Shown one piece after another: positions 1-8,507 of a stretch of 64,000 nucleotides of DNA. Below the pieces are notes generated by a model that saw nothing but the letters and a program-made list of their open reading frames with translations, made no database searches and was not told the DNA's origin. The first letter of the stretch is position 1; each line of letters opens with the position of its first letter. Location of the stretch: the NCBI RefSeq assembly GCF_030818255.1, contig NZ_JAUTAG010000001.1, positions 1,054,001 to 1,118,000 on the forward strand, read 5' to 3'. This DNA is from Microbacterium sp. SORGH_AS_0969. Lineage in GTDB: Bacteria; Actinomycetota; Actinomycetes; Actinomycetales; Microbacteriaceae. The translations under genes were made by a program, and so were the position numbers.

Positions 1-1354
1 GGTCATCGTCGATCTCGTCCCGAACCACTCGAGCGATCAGCACGTCTGGTTCCAGGAGGCCCTGAAGGCAGCGCCCGGCAGCCCCGAGCGCGCGCGGTAC
101 ATCTTCCGCGACGGCAAGGGTGAGAACGGGGAGCTGCCCCCGAACAACTGGGAGAGCGTGTTCGGCGGCGGCATGTGGAAGCGCGTGACCGAGGCCGACG
201 GCACGCCGGGCCAGTGGTACCTGCACATCTTCGACGAGAGCCAACCCGACTTCGACTGGACCAACCCCGAGGTGCGTGCGGAGTTCCGCGACATCCTGCG
301 CTTCTGGCTCGACCGCGGGGTCGACGGCTTCCGCGTCGACGTCGCGCACGGCCTCATCAAGGCCGAGGGTCTCCCCGACTTCACGCCCGACCCCGACGCG
401 GGCTCCATGGGCGGCGACGCCGAAGAGGTGCCGTACTGGGGTCAGCCCGGCGTGCACGAGGTGTGGCGCGAGTGGCACGAGGTGCTCGCGGAGTACGCCG
501 GCGACCGCGCTCTGTGCGCCGAGGCGTGGCTCCCCACCGTCGCGCAGACCGCGCTGTGGGTGCGGCCCGACGAGATGCACCAGGCGTTCAACTTCCACTA
601 CCTCGAGACGACCTGGGATGCCGCGGCTCTCCGCGACGTGATCTCGGAGTCGCTCGAGGAGTACGCCGCCGTGGGCGCCCCCAGCACCTGGGTGCTGTCG
701 AACCACGACGTCGTGCGCCACGCCTCGCGCCTCGCGCTGACGGCGGAGAACCCGCAGGGGGCGGGTATCGGACCGAAGTCGCCCGGCCAGCCCGACCCCG
801 TGAAGGGCCTGCAGCGCGCCCGCGCCGCGACCTCGCTCATGCTCGCGCTCCCCGGCTCGTCGTACCTGTACCAGGGCGAGGAGCTGGGCCTCCCCGAAGT
901 CATCGATCTGCCCGACGACGCCCGTCAGGACCCGACGTGGTTCCGCACGAACGGCGAGCGCTATGGCCGCGACGGCTGCCGCGTCCCGATCCCGTGGACC
1001 GCCGACGGCCCCGCCTACGGCTTCAACACCACGGGTGAGTCGTGGCTCCCCCAGCCCGCGGAGTGGGCCGCGCTCGCGCGGGACGTGCAGGTCGACGACC
1101 CCGCCTCGACCCTGTCGCTGTACCGCTCGCTGCTCGCCGAGCGTCGCGAGCGCAACCTCGGCGCGGGGGCGCTCGACTGGCTCGACGGGTACGGCGACGA
1201 CGTCGTGGCCTTCCGCAACGGATCGCTCACCGTCATCGCCAACCTCGGCGACGAGCCGGTCGAGCTCCCCGCGGGTGAGGTCCTCGTGGCAAGCGGCCCC
1301 CTCGACGGCGACGCCCTGCCGACCGACACGACCGTCTGGATCGCGGCGGCGTAA
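1..1354 (+). CDS. GH13 alpha-glucosidase / oligo-1,6-glucosidase, 5' truncated
   Basis: The gene enters from the left edge; the frame is open from base 2, giving 450 visible residues. The first residues, VDLVPNHSSDQHVWF, are the conserved region I of GH13 alpha-glucosidases. The catalytic triad is visible: FRVDVAH (nucleophile Asp near visible residue 113), CAEAW (acid/base Glu near 174) and SNHDVVRH (transition-state Asp near 236). The family hydrolyses alpha-glucosidic bonds of malto- or isomalto-oligosaccharides or sucrose in the cytoplasm; I cannot tell which substrate. Roughly the first 100 residues are missing. A LacI regulator starts 26 bases after the stop, so the two probably belong to one sugar-utilisation locus. 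Confidence 0.93.
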   Translation, partial: VIVDLVPNHSSDQHVWFQEALKAAPGSPERARYIFRDGKGENGELPPNNWESVFGGGMWKRVTEADGTPGQWYLHIFDESQPDFDWTNPEVRAEFRDILRFWLDRGVDGFRVDVAHGLIKAEGLPDFTPDPDAGSMGGDAEEVPYWGQPGVHEVWREWHEVLAEYAGDRALCAEAWLPTVAQTALWVRPDEMHQAFNFHYLETTWDAAALRDVISESLEEYAAVGAPSTWVLSNHDVVRHASRLALTAENPQGAGIGPKSPGQPDPVKGLQRARAATSLMLALPGSSYLYQGEELGLPEVIDLPDDARQDPTWFRTNGERYGRDGCRVPIPWTADGPAYGFNTTGESWLPQPAEWAALARDVQVDDPASTLSLYRSLLAERRERNLGAGALDWLDGYGDDVVAFRNGSLTVIANLGDEPVELPAGEVLVASGPLDGDALPTDTTVWIAAA

Positions 1355-1380
1355 GCCGCGGCATCCGGAATCGCGAGACC

Positions 1381-2379
1381 GTGGCCGGTATCGACGACGT
1401 CGCCCGCCGGGCGGGAGTGTCGACGGCCACGGTCTCGCGCGCGTTGAGCGGGCGCGGTCCGGTGTCGACCGCGACGCGCGATCGCGTGCTCGCGGCGGCC
1501 GAAGAACTCGGGTACGTCGTCTCGGCGGCGGCGTCGAGCCTCGCGACCGGGCGGGCGCGGGCCGTCGGCGTCGTCGTGCCGTTCCTCGACCGGTGGTTCT
1601 TCAGCACCGTGCTCGCCGGCATCTCCGACGCGCTCGTGCGCGAGGGCTACGACATCACGCTCTACAGCGTGAGCGCCGACCCCGCGGAACGTCGCCGTGT
1701 ATTCGAGGACCACCTCCGCCGCAGGCGCATCGACGCCGTCATCACCATCGCGATCGAGATGGATGCCGCCGAGTCGGCGCTGCTTCGCACCCTCGATGTC
1801 CCGGTGGTCTCGATCGGGGGGCCGAACCCGCTGCTGACGACACTCACGGTCGACGACCGCGCGGTCGGCCGCCTCGCGACCGAACACCTCCTCGCGCTCG
1901 GGCACCGCCGCGTCACCCACATCGGCGCCGACACGACGACCAACGCGGCATCGTCGGTTCCCGCACTCCGCCGCCTCGGCTTCACCGAGACGATGGATGC
2001 CATCGGAGCCGACGCCGTGTTCGAGCCGGCTGACTTCACCATCGAGGGCGGCTCCGCAGCGGCCACCCGCACGCTGAGCGGCGACGTCCCGCCCACCGCG
2101 ATCTTCGCGGCATCCGACGAGATGGCGATCGGTGCGATCCTCGCCGCGCGCGAGCTCGGCCTGCACGTTCCCGCCGACGTGTCGATCATCGGCGTCGACG
2201 GACACGAGCTCGGCCGCTGGTTCGGCCTCACGACCGTCGATCAGTTCGCGCGCGGCCAGGGAGAGCGCGCGGCCGAGGCGGCGCTCGCCGAGCTCGACGG
2301 GGCGGACCCGGCGCCGGGGCTCGGCACCCTGCCGTTCGAGCTGGTCGACCGCGGCTCGACGGGGTCGCCGGCACGCTGA
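1381..2379 (+). CDS. LacI family transcriptional regulator
   Basis: This 332-aa protein has an N-terminal LacI helix-turn-helix (IDDVARRAGVSTATVSRAL, residues 3-21, then the hinge helix region) and a periplasmic-binding-protein-like effector domain with the typical GHRRVTHIG and FAASDEMAIGA segments. It starts with GTG 26 bases after the alpha-glucosidase stop, so it is probably cotranscribed with it and may repress that operon in response to an alpha-glucoside. The ligand is inferred from position only. No operator is visible here because the operon promoter lies outside the window. Confidence 0.92.
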   Translation: MAGIDDVARRAGVSTATVSRALSGRGPVSTATRDRVLAAAEELGYVVSAAASSLATGRARAVGVVVPFLDRWFFSTVLAGISDALVREGYDITLYSVSADPAERRRVFEDHLRRRRIDAVITIAIEMDAAESALLRTLDVPVVSIGGPNPLLTTLTVDDRAVGRLATEHLLALGHRRVTHIGADTTTNAASSVPALRRLGFTETMDAIGADAVFEPADFTIEGGSAAATRTLSGDVPPTAIFAASDEMAIGAILAARELGLHVPADVSIIGVDGHELGRWFGLTTVDQFARGQGERAAEAALAELDGADPAPGLGTLPFELVDRGSTGSPAR

Positions 2380-2414
2380 AGACGCGCGTCCGCCAGCCCG
2401 TCGGAGGGGCCCCA

Positions 2415-2446
2415 CCGTTGTCGCGAGCCCACCTCTGCGACAACGG
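2415..2446. terminator. Perfect 10-bp inverted repeat between convergent genes
   Basis: Arms CCGTTGTCGC (2415-2424) and GCGACAACGG (2437-2446) enclose a 12-base loop. It lies in the 137-base gap between the LacI gene and the convergent VOC gene, so it could end transcription from both sides. There is no T-run, which is common for actinobacterial terminators. It may instead be an intergenic repeat like those near 38.5 and 49.5 kb. Confidence 0.5.
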
Positions 2447-2516
2447 CGGGCGCTGGAGGCACCGGCACGAACCCGATGCCGGCGCGAGTGGACGTCAGCG
2501 GCGAGAGATATCCGTC

Positions 2517-3053
2517 TCAGAACGAGCCGTAGCGCTGGCGCGGGTCGACGAGGTCGAATCCCGGCGCGACCGGCACGGCGGTGCCGTCGTCCCAGATCTC
2601 CTGACGGCGCAGACGACCATGGTGCTCGCTGTGGCGCTGCATGAGCTCGATGACGTTGCCGTCGGGGTCGGCGATGTACACCTGCTCCACATAGTCATCG
2701 CGCACACGGTAGCCCCCGACCCTCTCGATCCCGCGCTCTCGGAGCCGGTCGACGTATACGCGGACGTCTTCGACCATGAGCGCGTAGTGAGTCACGAGCC
2801 CGGTGCGAAGTTCGTCGGTGCTCCAGCTCGGCGCGTGGCTTGCGAGGTGTCCGGCACGGCCCTCCTGCACGACATGCACCTCGGCGGTGCCGATTGAGAA
2901 ATACGCGCCCTTGAAGACGAAATCGCGCGGGCGCACGTCTTCGACGGCTCCCATCACATCGACGTAGAACTCGCGAGCGACATCGAGGTCGGCGACGACG
3001 ATGCACACGTGATGAAGGGCGGGGGCCGGGGATGCGGTCTCGGAAATCATCAT
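2517..3053 (-). CDS. VOC (glyoxalase/dioxygenase) superfamily protein
   Basis: The 178-aa protein has the two beta-alpha-beta-beta-beta modules of the vicinal oxygen chelate fold: LHHVCIVVADLDVAREFYVD at the start of the first and THYALMVEDVRVYVDRLRERG at the start of the second. Candidate metal ligands are the His in LHHV, the His in THYALMV and the Glu in GNVIELM. Members include glyoxalases, extradiol dioxygenases and antibiotic-binding proteins; the substrate here is unknown. Two ATGs are adjacent (3053 and 3050); a GAGG lies 4 and 7 bases upstream, so 3050 is also possible. It is divergent from the gluconate permease, with 176 bases between them. Confidence 0.82.
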   Translation of the reverse strand: MMISETASPAPALHHVCIVVADLDVAREFYVDVMGAVEDVRPRDFVFKGAYFSIGTAEVHVVQEGRAGHLASHAPSWSTDELRTGLVTHYALMVEDVRVYVDRLRERGIERVGGYRVRDDYVEQVYIADPDGNVIELMQRHSEHHGRLRRQEIWDDGTAVPVAPGFDLVDPRQRYGSF

Positions 3054-3229
3054 TGATCCTCTCTGTGGAGATCACCATGGTGAGGCGCGCAGGGGAGGCA
3101 GCCGACGTCCGTCGCTCATTCGCGCCCGATTGCGGTCATCTGTTCGTCTTCGGCCCGGAACCGTGACATGCCCTAGGCGAGATGGGCAGCGGTGGGTTCA
3201 CTGGGCATCCCTCACGCAAAGGAGCGTCC

Positions 3230-4705
3230 GTGCCTCTCATCGCAGCCCTTATCGCCATCGTGGCGAGCATCGTGGTGCTACTCGTCCTCATCGTCCGGAT
3301 GCGGATCCATCCGTTCATCGCGATGTCGGTCGTCGCCATCGTCCTCGGCCTGATCTTCCAGGTCCCTCTGGTGGACGTCCCAGGCAGCGACCCCTTGCAG
3401 CCGGGTATCTTCACCGTGCTCCTGACCGCCCTGAACAAGAGCACCGCCCACATCCTCATCCTGGTCGGCCTGGGCTGCATCATCGGCGAGATCATCGCTC
3501 GGTCCGGCGGAAGCGAGATCCTCGGCCGAAAGCTGCTTCAGCTCACGGGCCCCCGACGCGGGGTTCTGGCGATGGCTCTCGCCGGGCTCCTCGTCGGCAG
3601 CACGATCTTCTTCGACACCGCCGTCATCCTCCTCGCGCCGGTGGCGATCGCCGTCGCGCGTCAGGCGGGTCGCCACGTCGCCGTGATGGCGGTGCCGATG
3701 GCGGTCGCCGTTCTCGCCGTGCACGCGATTATCCCGCCGCACCCGGGGGCGGTCGCTGTCGCCGTCGCCCTCGGCACGGACTACGGGCTGCTGATCGCGC
3801 TTGGCATGGTGTGCATGCTGCCGGGTGCCACCCTCGGGTGCTGGTGGGCGTACCGTCGCGCGACGCGGCTCGAGCAGCGCGGCGTCCTCGTCGCCGAGGC
3901 GACCACCGACGACGACGCTCCGTCCAGCGGGAGCGTCAGCGGCGCGGCCAGCGGCCGACCCGCGACGAACCTGACGGTGCCGGTTCGCACGGCGACGGCG
4001 GCACAGACCGACGTCGTCCCCGGCATCCTCGCGAAGCTGCTCACGGTGCTGCTGCTGCCGGTGGTCCTCATCCTGGTTGCGACCTTGGTCAGCCAGTTCC
4101 TGCCGGGCGTGCACAACGTGGTCACCGACGCCCTGCGGTTCATCGGTGTCCCCGAGATCGCGCTCATCATCACGACGATCGTGGCGTATTTCACGCTGCT
4201 CTCCCGCGCCCAGCGCCGCGTCAGCGGCATGACCGAGGTCGGACGTGTGGGGCTGCGGCCGGTCGGGGAGATCGTGCTGTCCACCGGCGGTGGCATCGCC
4301 TTCGGTGGCATCATCGCGGCGACCGGCATCGGGCAGTCGCTGGTGAATGCGCTGAGCAACGCCAACATGCCGATCGTCATCTTCGGCTTCCTGCTCGCCC
4401 TCGTGCTGCGCGCCACCCTCGGAACCACGACGGCAGCGGTCACGACCGTAGCGACCCTGTTGGCGGGATCGATCGATCTCACGGCCTACGGCCCCCTCCA
4501 CGTCGCCCTCCTGACCGTGGCGATCTGCGCCGGCGGCGTCTGCCTCTCGCACGTGAACGACGCCGGTTTCTGGGTGTTGTCGCGCTACTTCACGATCTCC
4601 GAGCTGGTCATGCTGCAGACGTGGACGGTGGCGGTGACGATCATGGGCGTCGTGTGCGGTGCTCTCGCGACGACCCTGTGGGTCGTCATTCCGTTGACGA
4701 GCTGA
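3230..4705 (+). CDS. gntP: GntP family gluconate:H+ symporter
   Basis: A 491-residue, very hydrophobic protein with about 12-14 membrane segments. The pattern RMRIHPFIAMSVVAIVLGL near the N-terminus, GSTIFFDTAVILLAPVAIA in the middle and LSHVNDAGFWVLSRYF near the C-terminus are GntP family signatures. The family imports gluconate or related sugar acids with protons. The GTG at 3230 was chosen because AAAGGAG sits 6 bases upstream; an in-frame ATG at 3182 would add a hydrophilic leader unlike the family. Its last 20 bases overlap the convergent SorC gene. The sugar-acid genes at 6.7-9.5 kb make a sugar-acid substrate plausible. Confidence 0.9.
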   Translation: MPLIAALIAIVASIVVLLVLIVRMRIHPFIAMSVVAIVLGLIFQVPLVDVPGSDPLQPGIFTVLLTALNKSTAHILILVGLGCIIGEIIARSGGSEILGRKLLQLTGPRRGVLAMALAGLLVGSTIFFDTAVILLAPVAIAVARQAGRHVAVMAVPMAVAVLAVHAIIPPHPGAVAVAVALGTDYGLLIALGMVCMLPGATLGCWWAYRRATRLEQRGVLVAEATTDDDAPSSGSVSGAASGRPATNLTVPVRTATAAQTDVVPGILAKLLTVLLLPVVLILVATLVSQFLPGVHNVVTDALRFIGVPEIALIITTIVAYFTLLSRAQRRVSGMTEVGRVGLRPVGEIVLSTGGGIAFGGIIAATGIGQSLVNALSNANMPIVIFGFLLALVLRATLGTTTAAVTTVATLLAGSIDLTAYGPLHVALLTVAICAGGVCLSHVNDAGFWVLSRYFTISELVMLQTWTVAVTIMGVVCGALATTLWVVIPLTS

Positions 4706-5696
4706 GGAGCTCACCCAGGATCGCGCGCGCCGTGGTCTCGTCGGTCACCAGATCGGTGACAAGTCCCGACGCGACCGCGGCTCGTGCGATCGGCGCTTTC
4801 TCCGGGGTCCAGACCAGAAGGACTCGGCGTGAGACGCGTCGTAGCTCGGTCGGGCTCGCGCCGACGCGCACGGCGTCCACAACGGACGGGACCTCTCGCC
4901 CCCGTGGGTCGAGAAAGACACCGAGGCAGTGGCCGACGGCTCCGGCCGCCGCAGCTTCCGACAGGAGCTGCCGAGAAACCGGCGCATGAACCCCGGTCCC
5001 GTCGAACCGCCGCATCGAACCGGCTCCGAAGAGGGCGGCGTCGGCCTGGACCGCGCTCTCGATGGCCGCTCGGATGCGGGATCGAGCTGCGGCGGAGAAG
5101 TCCCGCTCCTCCAGCCGCCGGATGAACGGGGCGGGAATGGGTCGGTGGACGGCTCCAACCTTCTTGGAGACGTCGCCACCGGCCACCGTGCCGGCCCTAC
5201 GGTCGCTCGACCCGAGGAGTTCGGCGACGAACGCCAGATCGGGAAGCAGGTGGGCGGCCTGCACCAGCGGAGCCGTCGTCCGACTGGAGGCGATGGCGAG
5301 GGTTCCACCGGCGGGGAGGTGCCCCGCGAGAACCGCGGCCGCGTGCATCCCCAGACGCCGCCGATGGGCGGCGTCGCCCCGCCGCAGAGCAGGCATCACG
5401 CGGCAGGCCTGCAACTCGGTGGCAGCGCGTTGCCCACTGGCCCGAAGGGCGGCCAGGAGCTCTCGTTCCCGTCCCCGTTCGCGATCGACGGGGGCACCGA
5501 CATCGAAGCGGACCACCCCGCGCCGTCGTGCTTCCTCGAGCAGGCGGGAGATACTGACCCGGCTGAAGGCGAACTCTTCCCCGATCTGCTGCTGAGTCAT
5601 CCGCTGGACCCAGAATCGATGCGCGATCTGCTGCAGCAACTCGTCATGTCGCTGCTCTCGCGCAGCGATGTCATCCGGCGCGGCGTCGTGATCCAC
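4686..5696 (-). CDS. SorC/DeoR-type sugar-binding transcriptional regulator
   Basis: The 336-aa protein has an N-terminal helix-turn-helix (residues 34-55, TQQQIGEEFAFSRVSISRLL) and a C-terminal SorC sugar-binding domain, seen in GAVGHCLGVFLDPRGREV and VGASPTELRRVSRRVLLVW. Such regulators bind phosphorylated sugars and often control sugar or polyol operons. It starts with GTG at 5696, inside the end of the upstream cysteine-repeat gene (26-base overlap), so translation is probably coupled. Its 3' end overlaps the gluconate permease by 20 bases. It probably controls the permease, the operon it closes, or both. Confidence 0.87.
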   Translation of the reverse strand: MDHDAAPDDIAAREQRHDELLQQIAHRFWVQRMTQQQIGEEFAFSRVSISRLLEEARRRGVVRFDVGAPVDRERGRERELLAALRASGQRAATELQACRVMPALRRGDAAHRRRLGMHAAAVLAGHLPAGGTLAIASSRTTAPLVQAAHLLPDLAFVAELLGSSDRRAGTVAGGDVSKKVGAVHRPIPAPFIRRLEERDFSAAARSRIRAAIESAVQADAALFGAGSMRRFDGTGVHAPVSRQLLSEAAAAGAVGHCLGVFLDPRGREVPSVVDAVRVGASPTELRRVSRRVLLVWTPEKAPIARAAVASGLVTDLVTDETTARAILGELLSSSTE

Positions 5697-6468
5697 TTGC
5701 TGGCACCTCTTCGCTGTCGGTGGGTGAAGAGCGAACCGAGACGTCCGGCATCCCGATGGCGAGGATCGCGGACAGCGTCGCGGCCGTGATCCTCGATCGT
5801 GACGACTGCTCGTCGGTTCCCCCGGCGATGGCCATGACGGTCGATCGACCGACTCCGGCGAGTTGGGCGATCTTGCGCAACGAGTATCCCTGCGACCGCC
5901 ACGCCGCGACCCGTGTCGCGGCGACCGCCGCGTCGACGGGAATCTCGCGCTGGGGCGTTCCCGCTCGTCGCGCCAGTGCTCGCTTGTGACTGTTGCGAGC
6001 GTCCGGGCAGGTCACCCCCGCTTCGTCTCCTGCGCAGGCGCTGCGATCACGGCATCCGGCGAAGTATCCGGCGGTTGTTCCGTGAGCGATCGGCGCCCCG
6101 TGCCCACGCCCTCGGTTCTTGGCGTACTCGGTCGCATACAGGCGTTTCGCTTCGACGCATGTGCGCAGCCCTGTCCGCCACTGCGGGCACTCCCGATGAC
6201 CGCGGCAGCCCCGGCGGTATCCCCAGAGCGTTCCATGCACGGGCAGCGCACAGGCGGGACCGGAGTCGGCTCCCGGAGGTGACGGCGCGGCTGTAAGCAT
6301 GGCTCGCCGCACCTGCGCCGTCGCCGGCAACCGGCTGAGGCGGAAATCCGCTTGACGCGCGATGTGCGCATCGACGCAGGTGAGGATTTCTGCTGAGCGG
6401 TGGTGCTGGCATCCCCCGCGAGAGCGACACCCTCGTTCGTAACCTGCCGGCGTCCCATGCAACACCAT
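5671..6468 (-). CDS. Triple HGT-GY-GCR cysteine-repeat protein with C-terminal HTH, unknown function
   Basis: A 265-aa protein with three copies of one unit, at residues 4-34, 78-107 and 129-157. The shared pattern is HGT-x2-GY-x2-GCR-x4-C-x(8-10)-TC-x2-A, with three Cys and one His per copy, so each may bind zinc. A resolvase- or RNAP-sigma-like helix-turn-helix follows (SLRKIAQLAGVGRSTVMAI, 196-214). Similar single HGT-GY-C units occur in small actinobacterial and actinophage proteins, from memory. ATG 6468 was chosen because AAGGGGGAG lies 7 bases upstream. The 3' end overlaps the SorC gene. DNA binding is inferred; I do not know the role. Confidence 0.72.
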   Translation of the reverse strand: MVLHGTPAGYERGCRSRGGCQHHRSAEILTCVDAHIARQADFRLSRLPATAQVRRAMLTAAPSPPGADSGPACALPVHGTLWGYRRGCRGHRECPQWRTGLRTCVEAKRLYATEYAKNRGRGHGAPIAHGTTAGYFAGCRDRSACAGDEAGVTCPDARNSHKRALARRAGTPQREIPVDAAVAATRVAAWRSQGYSLRKIAQLAGVGRSTVMAIAGGTDEQSSRSRITAATLSAILAIGMPDVSVRSSPTDSEEVPASGSRRRAG

Positions 6469-6482
6469 GGACTCACTCCCCC

Positions 6483-6644
6483 TTACGTCAGTGCGTGTCC
6501 TCTGCTTCGATCTCGGTGCGGTCGCCCGACCAGAGGGAAGTGGCCCGCGCCGTCGTGGCCGACGTGCGTGACACACGCCTCGCCCTCGGCGACGGCGGCG
6601 ATGGACTTCAGGATCGGACCGGTCGGGGAGGGGGTGGACGTCAT
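6483..6644 (-). CDS. Small ORF (53 aa), unrecognised
   Basis: The ORF runs from an ATG at 6644, preceded by ACGGAG six bases upstream, to TAA at 6483. It lies 38 bases after idnD and 14 bases before the cysteine-repeat gene, in the same direction, so it fits the operon. The product begins MTSTPSPTGPILKSIAAVAE and includes ACVTHVGHDGAGHF, then becomes arginine-rich. I recognise no family. It could be a real small protein or the start of a decayed longer gene. Confidence 0.35.
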   Translation of the reverse strand: MTSTPSPTGPILKSIAAVAEGEACVTHVGHDGAGHFPLVGRPHRDRSRGHALT

Positions 6645-6682
6645 GCGTTGCTCCGTAGATCGGCGGCGAGAGAGGGGTTCGG

Positions 6683-7711
6683 TCAGGCGAAGTCCAGAAG
6701 CACCTTGCCGGATCGACGGGGGTCGGCCGCGACCTCGAACGCGTGCACCGCGTCGGTGACGGGGAAGGTGTGGGTGACGACGGGGCTCACCGCGAGTGAC
6801 TGGTCGGCCAATGCGGTGATCACCTCGTCGATCTCATCGTTGAAGCGGAAAGAGCCCACCAGGCGCAGTTCCCGGGTGATGGCGGTGGCCAGCAGCGCGG
6901 GTTGCTCGCCCGCGGGAATGAGACCCACCATGACGACCTGTCCGCCGCGGGTCGCCGCCGACACCGCGGATGCCAGCCCGCGAGGGTTGCCCGAGCTCTC
7001 GAACACCACGTCGGCATCGACACGCGCGATGGCCTCGGCATCCGTCGCCCGAAGCGTTCGCGTCGCTCCCACGCGCGCGGCGATCTCGAGCGGCTGTTCG
7101 TGCAGGTCCACGGCGATGATCTCCCGTGCCCCCTCGCGTCGGGCCGCGGCGACGATGAGTGCACCGATGGGACCACTGCCGATGACCAGCACGCGCTTGT
7201 CACTCAAGCGATCGGCGCGCGACACGGCGTGCCAGGCCACCGCTGCGGGCTCGGCGAGTGCGGCGTCTGCCAACGACAAGCCGGTCGGCAGATCGCGCAG
7301 CATCCGCGTCGGCAGAGCGATCCTGCGCGCGAAGCCGCCGTCGGTGTGCGGGAATCGCGCAGCGCTGCCGAGGTAGGTGCCGCCGGAGAGGTTCGGCTTG
7401 TTCTGCGGGTATCGGAAGTCGGGGCGACCCGGCGTGGCGGGGTGCACGGTGACGGCCGTTCCGGCCGCGGGTCCTGAACCGTCCGCAGCAGACACGACCA
7501 CGGTGCCCGACAGCTCGTGACCGAGCACCATCGGCGCCCGCAGGATCGATTCTCCCGCCGCCCCATGCTGCCAGTAGTGCAAGTCGGAGCCGCAGATCCC
7601 CCCGAACGCGACTGACACGACCGCTTCATTGTCAGCGGGTCGCGGTTCGGGCACCTCTTGGATGCGGAGAACTCCTCCCACGTCGGCGATCACGGCCAGG
7701 TTGGGTTGCAC
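6683..7711 (-). CDS. idnD: L-idonate 5-dehydrogenase-like zinc alcohol dehydrogenase (MDR)
   Basis: The 342-aa medium-chain dehydrogenase closely follows the L-idonate 5-dehydrogenase pattern: GGICGSDLHYWQHG, APMVLGHELSG, YLGSAARFPHTDGGFAR, the Rossmann motif VIGSGPIGALIV and LVGSFRFNDE. It should interconvert L-idonate and 5-keto-gluconate with NAD(P). The catalytic zinc Cys (CGSD) and GHE are present. The structural-zinc lobe is not: where the family has four Cys (CGxCxxC...C), this protein reads PGRPDFRYPQNKPNLS, and only one Cys remains in the whole chain. The GTG start has AGAGGAAA 6 bases upstream. It sits 22 bases after idnO. Confidence 0.85.
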   Translation of the reverse strand: MQPNLAVIADVGGVLRIQEVPEPRPADNEAVVSVAFGGICGSDLHYWQHGAAGESILRAPMVLGHELSGTVVVSAADGSGPAAGTAVTVHPATPGRPDFRYPQNKPNLSGGTYLGSAARFPHTDGGFARRIALPTRMLRDLPTGLSLADAALAEPAAVAWHAVSRADRLSDKRVLVIGSGPIGALIVAAARREGAREIIAVDLHEQPLEIAARVGATRTLRATDAEAIARVDADVVFESSGNPRGLASAVSAATRGGQVVMVGLIPAGEQPALLATAITRELRLVGSFRFNDEIDEVITALADQSLAVSPVVTHTFPVTDAVHAFEVAADPRRSGKVLLDFA

Positions 7712-7733
7712 GATGGCTTTTCCTCTCTCGGGG

Positions 7734-8507
7734 TCAGACGATGACGGTCATGCCGCCGTCGACGAACAGCACCTGCCCGTTGACGAAGTCGGACGCGGGC
7801 GAACTGAGCATGACCACCGGGCCGCCCAGGTCGGCGGGAGTCCCCCACCGGGCTGCGGGGGTGCGGCGTACGATGAACGCGTTGAAGTCGGGGTCGTCGA
7901 CGAGCGCCTGGGTCATCTCGGTGTGGATGTAGCCCGGCGCCACGGCGTTGATCTGCAGGCCCGCCGATGCCCATTCGGCCGTCATCGCACGGGTGAGGTT
8001 TCTCAGACCGCCCTTCGCGGCCGTGTACGGGCCGATGGTCGGGCGCGCGAGATCGGTCTGCACCGAGGCGATGTTGACGATCTTTCCCCGGCCCCGCGCG
8101 ATCATGGCACGGGCCACCTCTCGCCCCACGAGGAACGCGCTGGTCAGATCGATCGCGATCACCCGGTCCCAGTCCGCTCGGGACACCTCGAGCAGCGGCT
8201 CGCGGTGCTGGATACCCGCGTTGTTGACGAGGACGTCGATCGGGCCGATCGTCGACTCGATGTCGGCGACCGCGGCACGCACGTCGTCCTCGTCGCTGAC
8301 ATCGAACCCCCGAGCGTGGACGTCGCGGCCGATCCGTTGTGCCAGCGCCACGCGCGCCGATTCCAGCCGGAGGGGATCCATGCCGTTGAGCACCACCGTC
8401 GCGCCCGCGTCGGCGAGCGCATACGCGAGGATGTTGCCGATCCCCCGGCTCGAGCCGGTGATCAGCGCGATGCGACCCGTCAGATCGAACAGGGGCGAAC
8501 CCGTCAT
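7734..8507 (-). CDS. idnO: Gluconate 5-dehydrogenase (SDR)
   Basis: A 257-aa classical short-chain dehydrogenase. The NAD(P) motif TGSSRGIG is at residues 17-24, NNAGIQHR near 105, and the catalytic Ser148, Tyr161 and Lys165 are present. VNGQVLFVDGGM at the C-terminus, RRTPAARWG and NAVAPGYIHTEMTQAL match gluconate 5-dehydrogenase (5-ketogluconate reductase), which reduces 5-keto-gluconate to gluconate. ATG 8507 overlaps the stop of the upstream hydroxyacid dehydrogenase by four bases (ATGA), so the two are translationally coupled. With IdnD downstream this gives L-idonate to gluconate conversion; gluconokinase is not in the window. Confidence 0.9.
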   Translation of the reverse strand: MTGSPLFDLTGRIALITGSSRGIGNILAYALADAGATVVLNGMDPLRLESARVALAQRIGRDVHARGFDVSDEDDVRAAVADIESTIGPIDVLVNNAGIQHREPLLEVSRADWDRVIAIDLTSAFLVGREVARAMIARGRGKIVNIASVQTDLARPTIGPYTAAKGGLRNLTRAMTAEWASAGLQINAVAPGYIHTEMTQALVDDPDFNAFIVRRTPAARWGTPADLGGPVVMLSSPASDFVNGQVLFVDGGMTVIV

